Positions 8,866 through 19,800 of a DNA stretch of 64,000 bases are shown here, piece by piece (position 1 is the first letter of the stretch; each line of letters opens with the position of its first letter). The translations under genes and the position numbers were made by a program. This stretch comes from Flammeovirgaceae bacterium 311 (lineage in GTDB: Bacteria > Bacteroidota > Bacteroidia > Cytophagales > Cyclobacteriaceae). The notes beneath the pieces are model-generated. The model did no database searches. It was not told the origin of the DNA and saw only the letters and a program-made list of their open reading frames with translations. The DNA is taken from the NCBI GenBank assembly GCA_000597885.1, contig CP004371.1:1674001-1738000 (forward strand), in the 5' to 3' direction.

Positions 8866-9258
8866 TTATTGAGCTCCTGCTAGTTTAGAGTTTTCATGTT
8901 TTTCTGAAAAATATTTGTTCCACTGGTTTACATCCCAATGTTTATTGGCATCTGCTAACATCTTTACAGCCAAATGAATGATCACCAATCTGTTTTGAAA
9001 ATCCAGTGTGAAGGAGGTAACGCCATCTACCTGCCTGTTTAAAAAGGCTTCGGCAGCATCTTCAGTGGGAAAATTCAAATCGCTGATATCTGCCTGGTAG
9101 CTGGCAGAAAGTGGGGCGCTGGCATCGAGTGTTATTTGGCCACTCTTACTGATGGTAGCTGCAGGTAAATTGCTTTGTGCCTGCACGGGAAGTACAAAAA
9201 CCATTGCAAAAAGAAAAAGAAGCCCTGCTATGCCAGACTTCTCCCTTCTATTGTGCAT
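8866..9258 (-). CDS. Small secreted protein, partner of the large surface protein
   Basis: About 130 residues if translation starts at the Met codon at 9258; this start gives a normal signal peptide (MHNRREKSGIAGLLFLFAMV ... VQAQS). A longer frame from 9330 would add 24 residues before it. The mature ~100 residues (SGQITLDASAPLSASYQADI ... AAEAFLNRQVDGVTSFTLDF) look like a small alpha/beta domain with a heavy-metal- or SPOR-like arrangement, but I cannot assign it. The gene is directly upstream of, and 2 bases from, the 1098-residue T9SS protein, so a helper or co-secreted role is plausible. Confidence 0.65.
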   Translation of the reverse strand: MHNRREKSGIAGLLFLFAMVFVLPVQAQSNLPAATISKSGQITLDASAPLSASYQADISDLNFPTEDAAEAFLNRQVDGVTSFTLDFQNRLVIIHLAVKMLADANKHWDVNQWNKYFSEKHENSKLAGAQ

Positions 9259-9983
9259 GCGTACTGGCTCATTGCGCTGAGTCAGTTTTTTTGAACTTCC
9301 ACCAAGCTGAGGGCTGAATAGTTTTTTCATTGCAAAAATTCTTAAGCTAAGTATTCAAAAAAAGAGTGTGATGCCTGATTAGCCGACATGAATATCCGGT
9401 CCAGTTTGGCTCATAACAGACTTATGGCGGCGCATTTATCTGGGTATTGTGTTTTTTGTTGATCATAAAATATTACAGGATCAGTAAAAAAAAATCACTT
9501 CTGTTGTAAACCAGTGATGGTAGCGTATAAACAAAGAGTACAATGGGCCAATTGTGATCAGCTTATTTCTTTGCCGCCTCTCCCAGACAAAAACCTGCAC
9601 TTAAAAACCCCTTAAAAGGTCCTGCTTATTACCACCTGCTGTAGGTATTCATGTACTACAGTCAAAGGGGCAACAGCTTATCCTAGGTCAGATTTATTTT
9701 TTAACCGTAAGCCATATTTCCAGAAAAAATTGGCATACATGCTTATGTGATATGCCGCTTTATTAAAAAATAAATATTCAGACGAGTATTTCAGGCTTAG
9801 TGAAGCCTTCCAGCAGCCTTAAAATATTTTAATTTATTTGACATAAAATTATGTTAAGGAATGACTTGTAACAATACCGCATTTGGGGTATTTTTATCTC
9901 TAGCTCTTCTCTGATAAGAAATACAGACTTGTACACAGCAATTTTTTAAGGCAGATCATGCGGAAGCACTCTCTGTTTAACCA
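9259..9983. other. Intergenic region between divergent genes
   Basis: About 0.7 kb, AT-rich, without a convincing coding frame or repeat. On the plus strand TTG (9866-9868), 20 bases, then TATTTTTA (9889-9896) is a weak Bacteroidota promoter (last base of the -7 box differs) about 90 bases before the LuxR-type regulator. Confidence 0.35.
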
Positions 9984-10868
9984 TTGTTATTTTTATCAGC
10001 GATGCCCTATACCCCCAGCGAAATGGCCAGCATTTTTAGCAGAAGCCATTGCGAATCCCCAGATTCTTCTTTGTTCAGGCCACATCCGCAGTTTGAGCAG
10101 GTCATGAACCAATCATGTGCTTATTGTTTTTCCATAGATTATACCAGCCTTACCTATATATTTATTAGCTCGGGTGTTGGAAGGGTTTTAGGATATGAGC
10201 AAAAAGAATGGCTGGAGCAGGGGCTGTCATTTTTCTTTAAGATACTCCATCCGGAGGATAGAGAAGCGATGCGAAGGGTACATCTTGACACCATGCAGAT
10301 ATGGCTGGCCACTTCCCAACGGGAGCGCACGGATTTAAGCTTTAACTTTGATTACAGGGTGGTTGCTTCTGATGGCAGGGTGGTGCGGATCAATCAGCAT
10401 ACTGTATTTGTAGAGGCCGATGCGGAGGGAATCCCGCTGGTTGATTTTAGTGTCTGCACCGATATTTCCTCCTACAAAAGCGATGGGCCGGTAAGTTTAC
10501 ACATCAGAAAAAGCAGCAGCGGGAAACATACCTTCGAGGAGCAGCACATTATTTATGATGATGTCTCCAGGCCCATTGCTTTATCGCACAGAGAGCTGGA
10601 AATAATCCGCTTGTTATCGGAGGGATTAAACAGCAGGCAGGTAAGTCAAAAACTGTATATCTCCCAGCACACCGTTAGAACCCACAGAAAAAATATTCTA
10701 AAAAAAACAAAGTGCAACAGTACGGTAGAGCTTGTAAACCTGGCAAAGGAAAGAGGTATGGTATGTATATCAGGCCAGCCGGAGAAAAAGGTAACATCTG
10801 CTGAACAGCAAAAGCAGAAAAAACAATTTTCCGGAAAAGAAGCCCTCCTGTTGGCTGACCCTACCTGA
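9984..10868 (+). CDS. PAS-domain LuxR-family transcriptional regulator
   Basis: The 294-residue protein (288 if it starts at Met-7, 10002) has a PAS_3-like sensor domain at ~45-165 (YTSLTYIFISSGVGRVLGYEQKEW ... FFKILHPEDREAM) and a C-terminal LuxR-type helix-turn-helix at ~200-260 (LSHRELEIIRLLSEGLNSRQ, then SQHTVRTHRKNILKK). There is no receiver domain, so the PAS domain presumably senses a ligand or a protein partner directly. The tail (~265-294) is basic and low-complexity. No target is evident; the neighbours are a surface-protein operon on the left and SusCD on the right. Confidence 0.85.
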   Translation: MLFLSAMPYTPSEMASIFSRSHCESPDSSLFRPHPQFEQVMNQSCAYCFSIDYTSLTYIFISSGVGRVLGYEQKEWLEQGLSFFFKILHPEDREAMRRVHLDTMQIWLATSQRERTDLSFNFDYRVVASDGRVVRINQHTVFVEADAEGIPLVDFSVCTDISSYKSDGPVSLHIRKSSSGKHTFEEQHIIYDDVSRPIALSHRELEIIRLLSEGLNSRQVSQKLYISQHTVRTHRKNILKKTKCNSTVELVNLAKERGMVCISGQPEKKVTSAEQQKQKKQFSGKEALLLADPT

Positions 10869-11315
10869 ATTTTTCTGCAATTAGCCATAGCAAAACTACT
10901 CTTTACCACGCCTGCCTGCTGCTATGAAAACAGCAGCATTTAATTTAACGTGAGTTATGGATTTGACTTGTTAACAATCTGATCCTTTTGCCGGTATTTG
11001 GTTCTACACTCAAGTATGGATGAAAAAAGTTACGATAATCTCCCTTGGCGAAGGGGGATTTCCTTCCTCTATTAACCTTTGCCATACTCCATTACTCATG
11101 TTAATTTAGTGTTTGCTTTATCCCGGTGCAACCTCTGTTGCAGAACATCAGCAAAAAGAAAAGCGGCCCCTGCAGCCGGTAAGGAGAAAGCTCCACACCG
11201 GGCCACAGCGACCGCTTTTTGCAATTATCTGACTTCAATCAATCTGCTGTATTTCCTAAAGCCATGCGCGAGGCAGTAGCCCGGAATCAACAGATCTGAT
11301 TGGAAAGCACAGTGG
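10869..11315. other. Intergenic region with two hairpins
   Basis: The 447-bp gap between convergent genes holds a 7-bp stem TGCTGCT / AGCAGCA (10917-10938) followed by TTTAATTT, a weak terminator for the LuxR-type gene. Further right, AAAAGCGG (11159 region) pairs with CCGCTTTT (11212 region) around a GC-rich stem-loop, a possible terminator for the leftward susD transcript. A 66-codon plus-strand frame here (11079-11279) overlaps this hairpin and is not believable. Confidence 0.4.
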
Positions 11316-12830
11316 TTAATAATTAGGGTTCTGATCTTCAGGACCAAGCGCCTGATTGTTTGCTATTTCCTGTGCAGGAATAGGCAATAAAGCATGCTTG
11401 TTAGGCTGGTAGTTGGAAATAGGCTCTGATGTTAATTTGCCATTCTTTCTCCACCTGATAAGATCCCGGGTTCTCACCTGCTCGCTGGCAAGTTCCACCC
11501 TTCTTTCTCTCATGATGATCTGGAACATTTCATCTTTGTTTGCCGGCGCAGAAATCTCAGGCAGGTCTACAGAAGGTCTTTGCCTTACCTGGTTCACATA
11601 ACCAACCGCCGCCGAGGGGCCTTCCAGTTCATTAACTGCTTCTGCCATCATCAACAGCACGTCTGCATAACGGATAACGCGGAAGTTAATACCTGAAATC
11701 TGGTTTTCGTTACCCTGCTTGTACGCATTTGAGTACTTCTTCCAGCCTACCTGAGTTAACTCCATGGTGTAGGGTGTTCCATCTTCTTTTTCAGGACAGT
11801 CAAAGCAATATTCTTCGCCATCTTCGTAAAACGTATAGTCAAAACGAGGATCGCCCTCTTCAAAAGCTGCCAGCAGCCCGGCAGAAGGATTTACGTTATT
11901 CCAGCCTGTTACCGGCGTATATTCCTGTCCACGGAAGGTTACTTCTGCAATACCCTGGCCATCGCCGCCATCGTTCCAGGGCACACCGTATCCATGGGCT
12001 GTAGAGAACTGCACCTCAAAGATCGACTCCCTGTTGTTTTCATTCTCTTCGGTAAAATTATCCTCAAACTCCGCCACCAGGGCATATTCACCGGAGTCAA
12101 TTACTTTCTGCAACTCTGTTCTTGCCGCTGCATAGTCGGCCCTGAACATGTGGATCCTGCCCTTGAGTGCCTGGGCAGCGCCCTTAGGTACTCTTCCCAG
12201 ATCAGAACCACCCCATTCAGACTTTCTTGGCAGATTTGCTTCAGCAAAATCAAGGTCTTCGAAGATCAGCGTATAGATCTGTTCTACGGGAACGCGTGGA
12301 TAACCTTCTGCCAGACTGGCAACTGTTACAGGTTCGGTATGCAGTGGCACATCGCCCCAAAGAGTTACCAGGTCGTTATAAGCCCATGCTCTTAAAAACC
12401 TGGCCTGAGCTACATATCTGTTTCTGGCTGCTACGGAAAGCTCCGATTCCGGAATATCGTCTGCAACAGAAATTACCAGATTCGCCCTGTGAATAACCCT
12501 GTACAGCCCCTGCCATACTGAGTTAACCAATAAATTACCAGCATCGAAATTATAAGTCAGCGCGGCGGCTCTGGGTGGCTCCAGGTTTGCCGTACCTTCA
12601 TTTTCATCAGAGATCATGTCCCAGAGGAAAAAGTACTCCCTGTTGTACAGGTTGTTGGCTTGCAGAGCCGAATAAATGGCGGTAACACCCGCGCTTAATT
12701 CAGCTTCATTCGTGAAAAACGTGTTGGTAGATAGCTGGTTGGGGTTATTTTTTTCCAGTACATCTTCATTACACGATGAGAAGATTAACAGACCTAAAAT
12801 AACCGGCTTTAAGTATTTATATGTTTTCAT
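11316..12830 (-). CDS. susD: SusD/RagB family nutrient-binding lipoprotein
   Basis: About 504 residues from the Met codon at 12830 (a 508-residue form would start at 12842). The N-terminus is a lipoprotein signal with lipobox LIFSSC. The body has the SusD fold signatures: the TPR-like helical region with YRVIHRANLVIS and ARFLRAWAYNDLVTLWGDVPL near residues 95-155, and the C-terminal block VIRYADVLLMMAEAVNEL ... RRVELASEQVRTRDLIRW. It sits on the outer membrane as the lid of the adjacent SusC porin and binds an oligosaccharide or other oligomer. It follows SusC immediately, so the two form one operon. The substrate cannot be read from the sequence. Confidence 0.93.
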   Translation of the reverse strand: MKTYKYLKPVILGLLIFSSCNEDVLEKNNPNQLSTNTFFTNEAELSAGVTAIYSALQANNLYNREYFFLWDMISDENEGTANLEPPRAAALTYNFDAGNLLVNSVWQGLYRVIHRANLVISVADDIPESELSVAARNRYVAQARFLRAWAYNDLVTLWGDVPLHTEPVTVASLAEGYPRVPVEQIYTLIFEDLDFAEANLPRKSEWGGSDLGRVPKGAAQALKGRIHMFRADYAAARTELQKVIDSGEYALVAEFEDNFTEENENNRESIFEVQFSTAHGYGVPWNDGGDGQGIAEVTFRGQEYTPVTGWNNVNPSAGLLAAFEEGDPRFDYTFYEDGEEYCFDCPEKEDGTPYTMELTQVGWKKYSNAYKQGNENQISGINFRVIRYADVLLMMAEAVNELEGPSAAVGYVNQVRQRPSVDLPEISAPANKDEMFQIIMRERRVELASEQVRTRDLIRWRKNGKLTSEPISNYQPNKHALLPIPAQEIANNQALGPEDQNPNY

Positions 12831-12844
12831 TTGTATCATCACTA

Positions 12845-15800
12845 TTAAAATCCTATTTGAATACCACCAATAAAGGTTCTGGCCTGCGGATACTGACCAA
12901 AGTCAACACCTGAGTTCAGAGTTTGTGTTCTGCCACCCTGGTTGCCCAAATCTGTTCTTACACCAATTTCCGGATCATATCCTGAATAATCAGTAAAGGT
13001 CAGCAGGTTCTGTGAGGTAACATACACTCTTAGTCTTTTCACAAAACCATTACCAAGATTGTTTAACACATTGGTAGGCAGTGTGTAGCCGACAGATAGG
13101 TTTTTAAGCCGCAGATAAGAACCATCTTCTACAAAGCGGTCAGAGATTCTGGCATTTCTGTTCGGGTCAGAATTGATGGCACGTGGTACATCTGTGTTAG
13201 GGTTATCCGGAGTCCAGCGGTTAAGCACAGCAGTACCGGAATTGAACAGACGGGTCATACCTTCCATATTATATCCATTCACATTCAGTATTTCGTTGCC
13301 CTGCACACCCTGGATAAACAGGCTTAAGTCGAAATTCCTGAAATTTGCACTTGCATTAAGGCCATAAGAGAAATCAGGCAGGAAGTGACCCAGGTTGGTT
13401 CTGTCGTCGTCGTTCACAACACCATCGTCATTCAGGTCTTTAAACCTGATATCTCCGGGAGAGGTATCGGAATTCTGATAGAAAACTCCCTCTGGGCTTA
13501 AGTTATTGGCTGCTGTTACTTCCTGCTGGTTCTGGAAAATACCATCTACAACCCAGCCGCGGAAGTAAGCAATTGGCTGACCTTCTTCAGAGAAAGTAGT
13601 GTTATAACCTGTTTGCAGGAAAGCAGCACCCTCCAGAGAGGTACCAATACCCAGAGAGGTCAGCTCATTTCTTACAAAAGAGATATTACCGCCTAAAGAC
13701 CACTGAAACTCGCCGGTAGACTTATAATAGCCTGCAGTCACCTCAAAGCCTTTGTTCACCACAGCACCCAGGTTATCGATTGGCGCAACATCGTATCCAA
13801 TAGAGTAAGGAATAGGCACGTTCAGGAGCATATCCTCAGTTTCGTTATTGAAATACTCCACGCTGGCCCTGATCTGATTTTTCATAAAACCAAGGTCTAT
13901 ACCAACGTTAGTCATGGTAGTAGTTTCCCACTTAATATCGGGGTTTGCCATCGCCCTGGTGGTAGCACCAGTTACCAGCGATTGTCCTTCACCAAAAACA
14001 TATGGGTTCTGGTTGGCAATGGTAGCCTGGTAACCATAATTACCGATTTGGTCGTTACCCACCTGTCCCCAGCTGGCCCTGATTTTCATTTCGCTGATCA
14101 GGCTGATATCACGCAGGAAAGGCTCCTCGCTTACCCGCCAGCCAGCAGAGAAAGAAGGGAAAGTACCCCACTTTTCATTACCAAACCTGGAACCACCATC
14201 TCTACGTACAGAGGCTGATAACAGGTATTTGCCTGCAAAGTCATAGTTAACCCTGCCCAGATAAGAGATCAGGGCATATTCGTAGCGCTGACCCCGGATC
14301 TGAACACCCTGTCCGAATGCATCCGGCACATCAATTGCACTTGTTAGGCTTGTTTCACCAACAGTGCGGGTATTGCGTCCCACGTGCGTCTGCCGTTCCG
14401 CTACTGCTACCGCATCCAGGTGGTGGTTGCCAAAAGTTCTGTTAAACGACAACTGATTGGAGATCAGGGGTGAGATAAAATCACTCCTGTTCTGGTCGAT
14501 ATCGGCCGTTGGGTTTTTATGGTAGGTATCGGAGGGATCGATCATAGGCACAAACTGGTCATTGAAGCCAAAGTTCATGTCCAAACCAAACAGCAACTTA
14601 TATTCCAGACCTTCCAGAATTTCAAAGCTGGCATAGGCCGTACCCAGCAACTTCAGGTTTTCATCCCAGTTTCTTCTAAGCATTGCATTCAAAACAGGGT
14701 TTTCCGGGTCGGTACCGTCTGCAAGGTCAGTAGCCCTGAATCCGCCAACTTTATCTTCGTCTCTTACAGGAATATAAGGCACCATTTTAATCATGTGCTC
14801 TATTTGTGTACGGCCACCATTATAAGGTTCGTTTTGCCTTTTAGAATAAGCAGTGGTAAGGGTTTCACCCAGTTTAAACCTGCCTACGGTAAACTCACTG
14901 TTCGCTCTTACAGAATAGCGTTCAAAGCCAGTTCCCAGCATAATACCATCCTGTTTGAAATAACCTCCGCTGATGTTAAACAGGGAATTATCGCCACCGC
15001 CGGAAGCAGAAAGGTTAAAATCCCTGATAGGTGCGGTACGGAACATCTCGTCCTGCCAGTCAGTATCCACATTGGCAAACTCCCCCAGGTTGTTAAATCT
15101 TGGAGGCAGATTAGTGCTGGGATCGCTGTTGATCAGGTCTCTGCCATAAGCCAGGTACTGCTCTCTGTTCAGCAGATCCAGCTGGCGCCAGGCAGTCTGA
15201 TAGCCATAATAGGTATCGGCATTCAGGCTTGTTCTGCCTTTAACTCCGCGTTTGGTGGTAACCAGGATTACACCATTTGCAGCCCTGGAACCATAAATTG
15301 CTGAAGCAGAAGCATCTTTTAATACCTGCACAGATTCTATGTCGTTTGGATTTATTTCGTTGAGACCACCGGCAGGCATACCATCAATTACATAGAGCGG
15401 GTTGTTATTACCAACCGTACCCAGACCCCTGATGCGTACAACAGGATTTACACCCGGAGAACCAGAGTTGGCCACGGTAATACCAGCTGCCCTTCCCTGC
15501 AGTGCCTGGTCAATAGAGGCAACAGGCTGTTCGGAAATATCCTTAGAAGACACCGAAGAAATAGCACCTGTTACACGGGCTCGTTCCTGGGAGCCATATC
15601 CTACAACGATCAGCTCGTCCAGTGTTTCATCTTCCATGGCAAGCGATACATCAATCTGAGACTGAGCACCAACAAGAACTTCTTTATTTTGATAACCTAC
15701 AAAAGAGAATACCAGTACATCGGTATTGGTGGCATTGAGTTGGTAATTGCCATCCATATCAGTAACAGTACCTGTTGTAGTTCCTTTAATCACAACGGTT

Positions 15801-15940
15801 GCACCGGGTATACCAAAAGTGGTGCCTGCTTCCAGTACCCTTCCTTTTACCACCCTACCCTGTGCATACAGGGCGTCGGGAACTGCAATCACCATGACCA
15901 GGAGCATCAGGCGAAAAAAATTTAGATAGTAGTGCTTCAT
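12845..15940 (-). CDS. susC: SusC/RagA family TonB-dependent outer-membrane receptor
   Basis: A 1031-residue form starting at 15940 has a good signal peptide (MKHYYLNFFRLMLLVMVIAV ... ALYAQG); the open frame extends 25 codons further upstream but that stretch lacks signal features. After the signal come a carboxypeptidase-regulatory-like domain (KGRVLEAGTTFGIPGATVVI, ~30-110), a TonB-box-like DELIVVGYGSQ, a plug domain (~120-230: QALQGRAAGITVANSGSPG, VLKDASASAIYGSRAANGVI) and a C-terminal beta-barrel. It imports the substrate held by SusD using TonB energy. Its transcript starts near a perfect LacI-type operator at 16010-16025. Confidence 0.95.
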   Translation of the reverse strand: MKHYYLNFFRLMLLVMVIAVPDALYAQGRVVKGRVLEAGTTFGIPGATVVIKGTTTGTVTDMDGNYQLNATNTDVLVFSFVGYQNKEVLVGAQSQIDVSLAMEDETLDELIVVGYGSQERARVTGAISSVSSKDISEQPVASIDQALQGRAAGITVANSGSPGVNPVVRIRGLGTVGNNNPLYVIDGMPAGGLNEINPNDIESVQVLKDASASAIYGSRAANGVILVTTKRGVKGRTSLNADTYYGYQTAWRQLDLLNREQYLAYGRDLINSDPSTNLPPRFNNLGEFANVDTDWQDEMFRTAPIRDFNLSASGGGDNSLFNISGGYFKQDGIMLGTGFERYSVRANSEFTVGRFKLGETLTTAYSKRQNEPYNGGRTQIEHMIKMVPYIPVRDEDKVGGFRATDLADGTDPENPVLNAMLRRNWDENLKLLGTAYASFEILEGLEYKLLFGLDMNFGFNDQFVPMIDPSDTYHKNPTADIDQNRSDFISPLISNQLSFNRTFGNHHLDAVAVAERQTHVGRNTRTVGETSLTSAIDVPDAFGQGVQIRGQRYEYALISYLGRVNYDFAGKYLLSASVRRDGGSRFGNEKWGTFPSFSAGWRVSEEPFLRDISLISEMKIRASWGQVGNDQIGNYGYQATIANQNPYVFGEGQSLVTGATTRAMANPDIKWETTTMTNVGIDLGFMKNQIRASVEYFNNETEDMLLNVPIPYSIGYDVAPIDNLGAVVNKGFEVTAGYYKSTGEFQWSLGGNISFVRNELTSLGIGTSLEGAAFLQTGYNTTFSEEGQPIAYFRGWVVDGIFQNQQEVTAANNLSPEGVFYQNSDTSPGDIRFKDLNDDGVVNDDDRTNLGHFLPDFSYGLNASANFRNFDLSLFIQGVQGNEILNVNGYNMEGMTRLFNSGTAVLNRWTPDNPNTDVPRAINSDPNRNARISDRFVEDGSYLRLKNLSVGYTLPTNVLNNLGNGFVKRLRVYVTSQNLLTFTDYSGYDPEIGVRTDLGNQGGRTQTLNSGVDFGQYPQARTFIGGIQIGF

Positions 15941-16009
15941 AAGTTTTACTTTGTTTAAGGTGAGGTTGAATAATTGTGGTTTACGGTTTGGTTTATAGTC
16001 TTTTATACA

Positions 16010-16025
16010 TTGCAAACGTTTGCAA
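16010..16025. promoter_or_regulatory. LacI-family operator upstream of susCD
   Basis: A perfect 16-bp palindrome, TTGCAAACGTTTGCAA, lies 70 bases before the susC start. The central CG with mirrored GCAAA/TTTGC arms is the form bound by LacI-family repressors. No LacI-family gene is in the window, so the regulator is elsewhere. A site here would control susCD, and possibly the divergent FG-GAP gene 850 bases away. Confidence 0.65.
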
Positions 16026-16617
16026 ACTTTCTGAAAAAATATCCCTTTACAGCACCAAAAAGAGCTGAATGTAAGCCATAGTTTACTGTTATAGCTCGGG
16101 TTCTGATTACCGGCTACATTACATTCAAAGGCTTAAGGCTGCCAAAAGAGAATATTAGACTAAAACAGTACCAGACTCAGGAAGAGCAAACAAGAAGCTG
16201 CATCTGTCACACAACCCTTCCATCAAATAATCAAATGGCATTAACGCCACGTATCTGGTACTTACTAATGAAGAATAAATCACTACACAGCGGTAATTTA
16301 TAAAAATTTTATATTGCTAATTGACTGATTGCGATTTTTTTTGAAAATTTTTCTCAATCAGCACTCTAATTCCCCTCCTACCCTGCCGGTAAGCACTTCC
16401 CGATTTTCCGCTCATTTCCAACTGCAGGTCTAAAGTTTTAAGCACCGAAAATTTCCTTTTTAGCTAGAAAACTTAGCTGCAATTCCACTCTCATACATCT
16501 TGTTAAGTCTGTGATTCCATGCCGATACTGCAATTGTAAACCAGTGTTACTCTTTCATTTAACACAGCAGCTGTTGCTGTACGCCTGCTTCCAAAAAACT
16601 GAAAGCAAGCTTTAGCC

Positions 16618-16646
16618 TTGTATCTTTTTATTTTATACTAAATTTG
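16618..16646 (+). promoter_or_regulatory. Bacteroidota-type promoter for the FG-GAP lipoprotein gene
   Basis: TTG (16618-16620), 18 bases, then TAAATTTG (16639-16646) fits the consensus. It would give a leader of roughly 220 bases before the start at 16877, long enough for post-transcriptional control. Confidence 0.45.
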
Positions 16647-16876
16647 ATTAAAATTATATCCTGTCATGCTATATCAGATGAAATAACATAGGTTTTGCCA
16701 CGATGATACAGTAATCAAGGAGGTTACGTTCAGCTCTTTATCTTTTCAGCCATAAGATATAAGGCCCAGGCTGGCATATATAAATTCCCGGTGCTGATGG
16801 TGCTCTTTAAAAATATGCGGCAGAAGCTATTTCACCTGCTTATCCCCTCTCCCAAGTCAGTAGATTCATCTTTACC

Positions 16877-19800
16877 ATGAGAAATGTTTTTACCCCCTGT
16901 TTGCTCCTGATCTTTGCAATCGTTTCCGGCTGTTCAGCAGAAAACGAAACAGAGGCACCCCTTTTTGAACTGCTCACTCCCGCGCAAACTGGTGTTGATT
17001 TCATAAACAGCCTGTCTGAGAATGACTCTCTCAATGTTTTTGATTTCGACTATATGTATAATGGAGGAGGCGTGGCCATAGGCGACTTTAACAACGATGG
17101 CCTGCCGGATATTTTCTTTACAGGCAACAGCGTTTCCTGCCGCCTCTATCTTAATAAAGGTGACAAAGGAACAGCCCCGATGCAATTTGAGGATGTTACT
17201 ACCCAGGCAGGCCTCCACACAACCCAGTGGGCAGAAGGGGTTGCCCTTGCAGACATCAATAATGATGGTTTGCTGGATATCTATGTTTCTACATCCAGCG
17301 GCTATAAAAAACAGCCCAACACAAACCTGCTGTTCATCAACAAGGGTGTATCAGACAATGGCATTCCCAGTTTCGAAGAGAGCGCTGCAGCCTGGGGTAT
17401 AGCCGATAGCGGGTATAATACACAGGCAGCTTTTTTCGACTATGACCTCGACGGAGACCTGGACCTGTATGTGCTCTCTAACTCTGTGGAAGAGTACAAC
17501 AGAAATAACCCTAAGCCCAGGCAGCTGAATGGCAAAGGAAAAAGCACCGATAAGCTGTACAGAAATAATGGCGATAACACCTTTACAAATGTATCTGCAG
17601 AAGCAGGTATCCTGATAGAAGGCTATGGACTTGGGCTTGCCATCAGCGATATTAACAAAGATGGCTGGCCGGATATCTATGTAGCCAACGACTTTGTATC
17701 GAATGATATCCTCTATATGAATAATGGAGATGGCACCTTTAGCAACCGGATCAGGGATGTTATCAAGCACCAGAGCATGAATGGCATGGGCACCGATGTA
17801 GCCGATTACAACAACGATGGCCTTGCCGACATAGTGGTAGTAGACATGATGCCGGATAAAAACCTGCGCCAAAAATCAATGTTTGCCAACATCAACTACG
17901 ACCGGTACATGCTGGAGCTAAGCCTTGACTATGAACCGCAGTTTGTTCGTAATACTCTGCAGCTGAACAATGGCTTTGGGCCCAACGGTGATTTATCATT
18001 CAGTGAAGTGGGGCAGCTGGCAGGTGTTTATAAAACAGACTGGAGCTGGACTCCCCTCTTTGCCGATTTTGATAACGATGGCCTCAAAGACCTCTTTATT
18101 ACCAACGGTTATGGTAAAGATGTAACCGATATGGATTTTGTAGCCTACAGCACCTCCCTACGGCAGTTTGGCACACACGAGGCAAAGCTTGAAAAGATCC
18201 GTGCTGAAATGAAGAAGCTTGAAGAAGTAAAAGCGCCCAATTTCATTTATAAAAATAAAGGCGATTTAACTTTTGCCGATAAATCAGCAGCCTGGGGCTT
18301 CAGGCAGGCCTCACTCTCCAACGGTGCTGCCTTTGCCGACCTGGACGGGGATGGAGACCTGGACCTGGTAGTTAACAATGTGGATGAAGCAGCCTTTATT
18401 TACCGGAACAATGCCGTAGAGCTTAGCGCCGGCAACAAAGCAAATTTTCTTAAACTCGATATTATCGGCGACTCCCTGAACAGACAGGGGCTGGGCAGCA
18501 AAATAAGCCTCCACTACAAGAATGACAGCTCCCGGCAAATGCAATATTACGAGCATTACCTCACCCGCGGGTACAAATCTACTGTCGACAGCCGGGTACA
18601 TTTCGGACTGGGCGAAACCCGGCAGATAGATACCCTGGAGATACGCTGGCCCGATGGACGCAGGCAATTGCTCCTGGATGTAAAACCTAACCAGTTGCTG
18701 ACACTTGATTACGCTAATTCAGAAACAACTCCTGATACTGCTAAACGCCCCTCTGTTACACTTGCCTTTGAAGATATATCCTCTTCCAGAGGCATGAATT
18801 ACAAACACAACGCCGAGGAGTTTGCAGATTTTAAACTACAGCTGCTTTTACCTCATAAACATTCCGAAGGTGGCCCTGGTATTGCCGTGGGCGATATAAA
18901 TGGCGATGGGCTGGAAGATTTTTACGTAGGTGGCAGCGTGATGCATCCCGGTACGCTTTTCCTTCAGCAGCAGGGCGGATCTTTTAGCCAGAAAAAACTT
19001 GCAGATGCCGGCCAGCATGATGATATGGGCTCACTTTTTTTTGATGCCGACAGTGATGGCGACCTTGACCTGTACATTGTGAGCGGGGGCAGCAGGCACC
19101 TGGCCGGCACAGCCCCTTACCAGGACAGGCTCTATTTTAACGATGGCAGTGGCAACTTTACCCTCAACCCAAATGCGCTCCCGCAGATGTACACCAGTGG
19201 CTCTGTGGTAACGGCAGCAGATTACGATGGCGATGGCGACCTGGATCTTTTTGTGGGCGGACGCATTGTACCACAGCAATACCCTTATCCTGCAAAAAGC
19301 TTTGTACTGCGTAATGAGGGGGGCACTTTTGCAGATGCTACCAGAGAGGTTTGCCCCGAACTGGAGCAATTAGGCCTGGTAACAGCCGCCCTGTGGACTG
19401 ATGTAAATCAGGATCAGCTGCCGGACCTGATCATTACCGGAGAGTGGATGCCTGTAACCATTTTACAGCAGGAAAAAGCAGCTGCCGGCAAACGTTCTTT
19501 TAAAAATATTACAGAATCTGCAGGCCTGGCCAATACCAGCGGCTGGTGGAACAGCATTGCCTCCGGCGATTTTGACGGAGATGGCCATATCGACTATGTT
19601 GCCGGCAACCTGGGACTAAATTCCAGGTACCAGGCGTCGGTTTCAGAACCTGTTTCGGTTTATGCAAAAGATTACGATAAAAATGGCAGCATAGACCCTA
19701 TCATGTTCTACTACATTATGGGCGAAAACTATCCGGCGCACCCCAGAGATGCCTTAACCGGCCAGCTGGCTTATATGCGGGGCAGGTTTACCAGGTATGC

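Larger units (their letters stand above)
15941..16876. other. Divergent intergenic region between susC and the FG-GAP lipoprotein
   Basis: This ~0.94-kb AT-rich region holds the LacI-type operator near its left end and a promoter candidate for the rightward gene (16618-16646). I see no coding frame, RNA gene or repeat in the rest. Confidence 0.5.

Noticed and set aside
11079-11279. 66-codon plus-strand frame after the PAS-LuxR gene
   Set aside because: It spans the hairpin near 11159-11220 and has Cys/Arg-rich, non-protein-like composition.
14519-15304. 261-codon plus-strand frame inside susC
   Set aside because: Antisense to a clear SusC gene; no recognisable domain.
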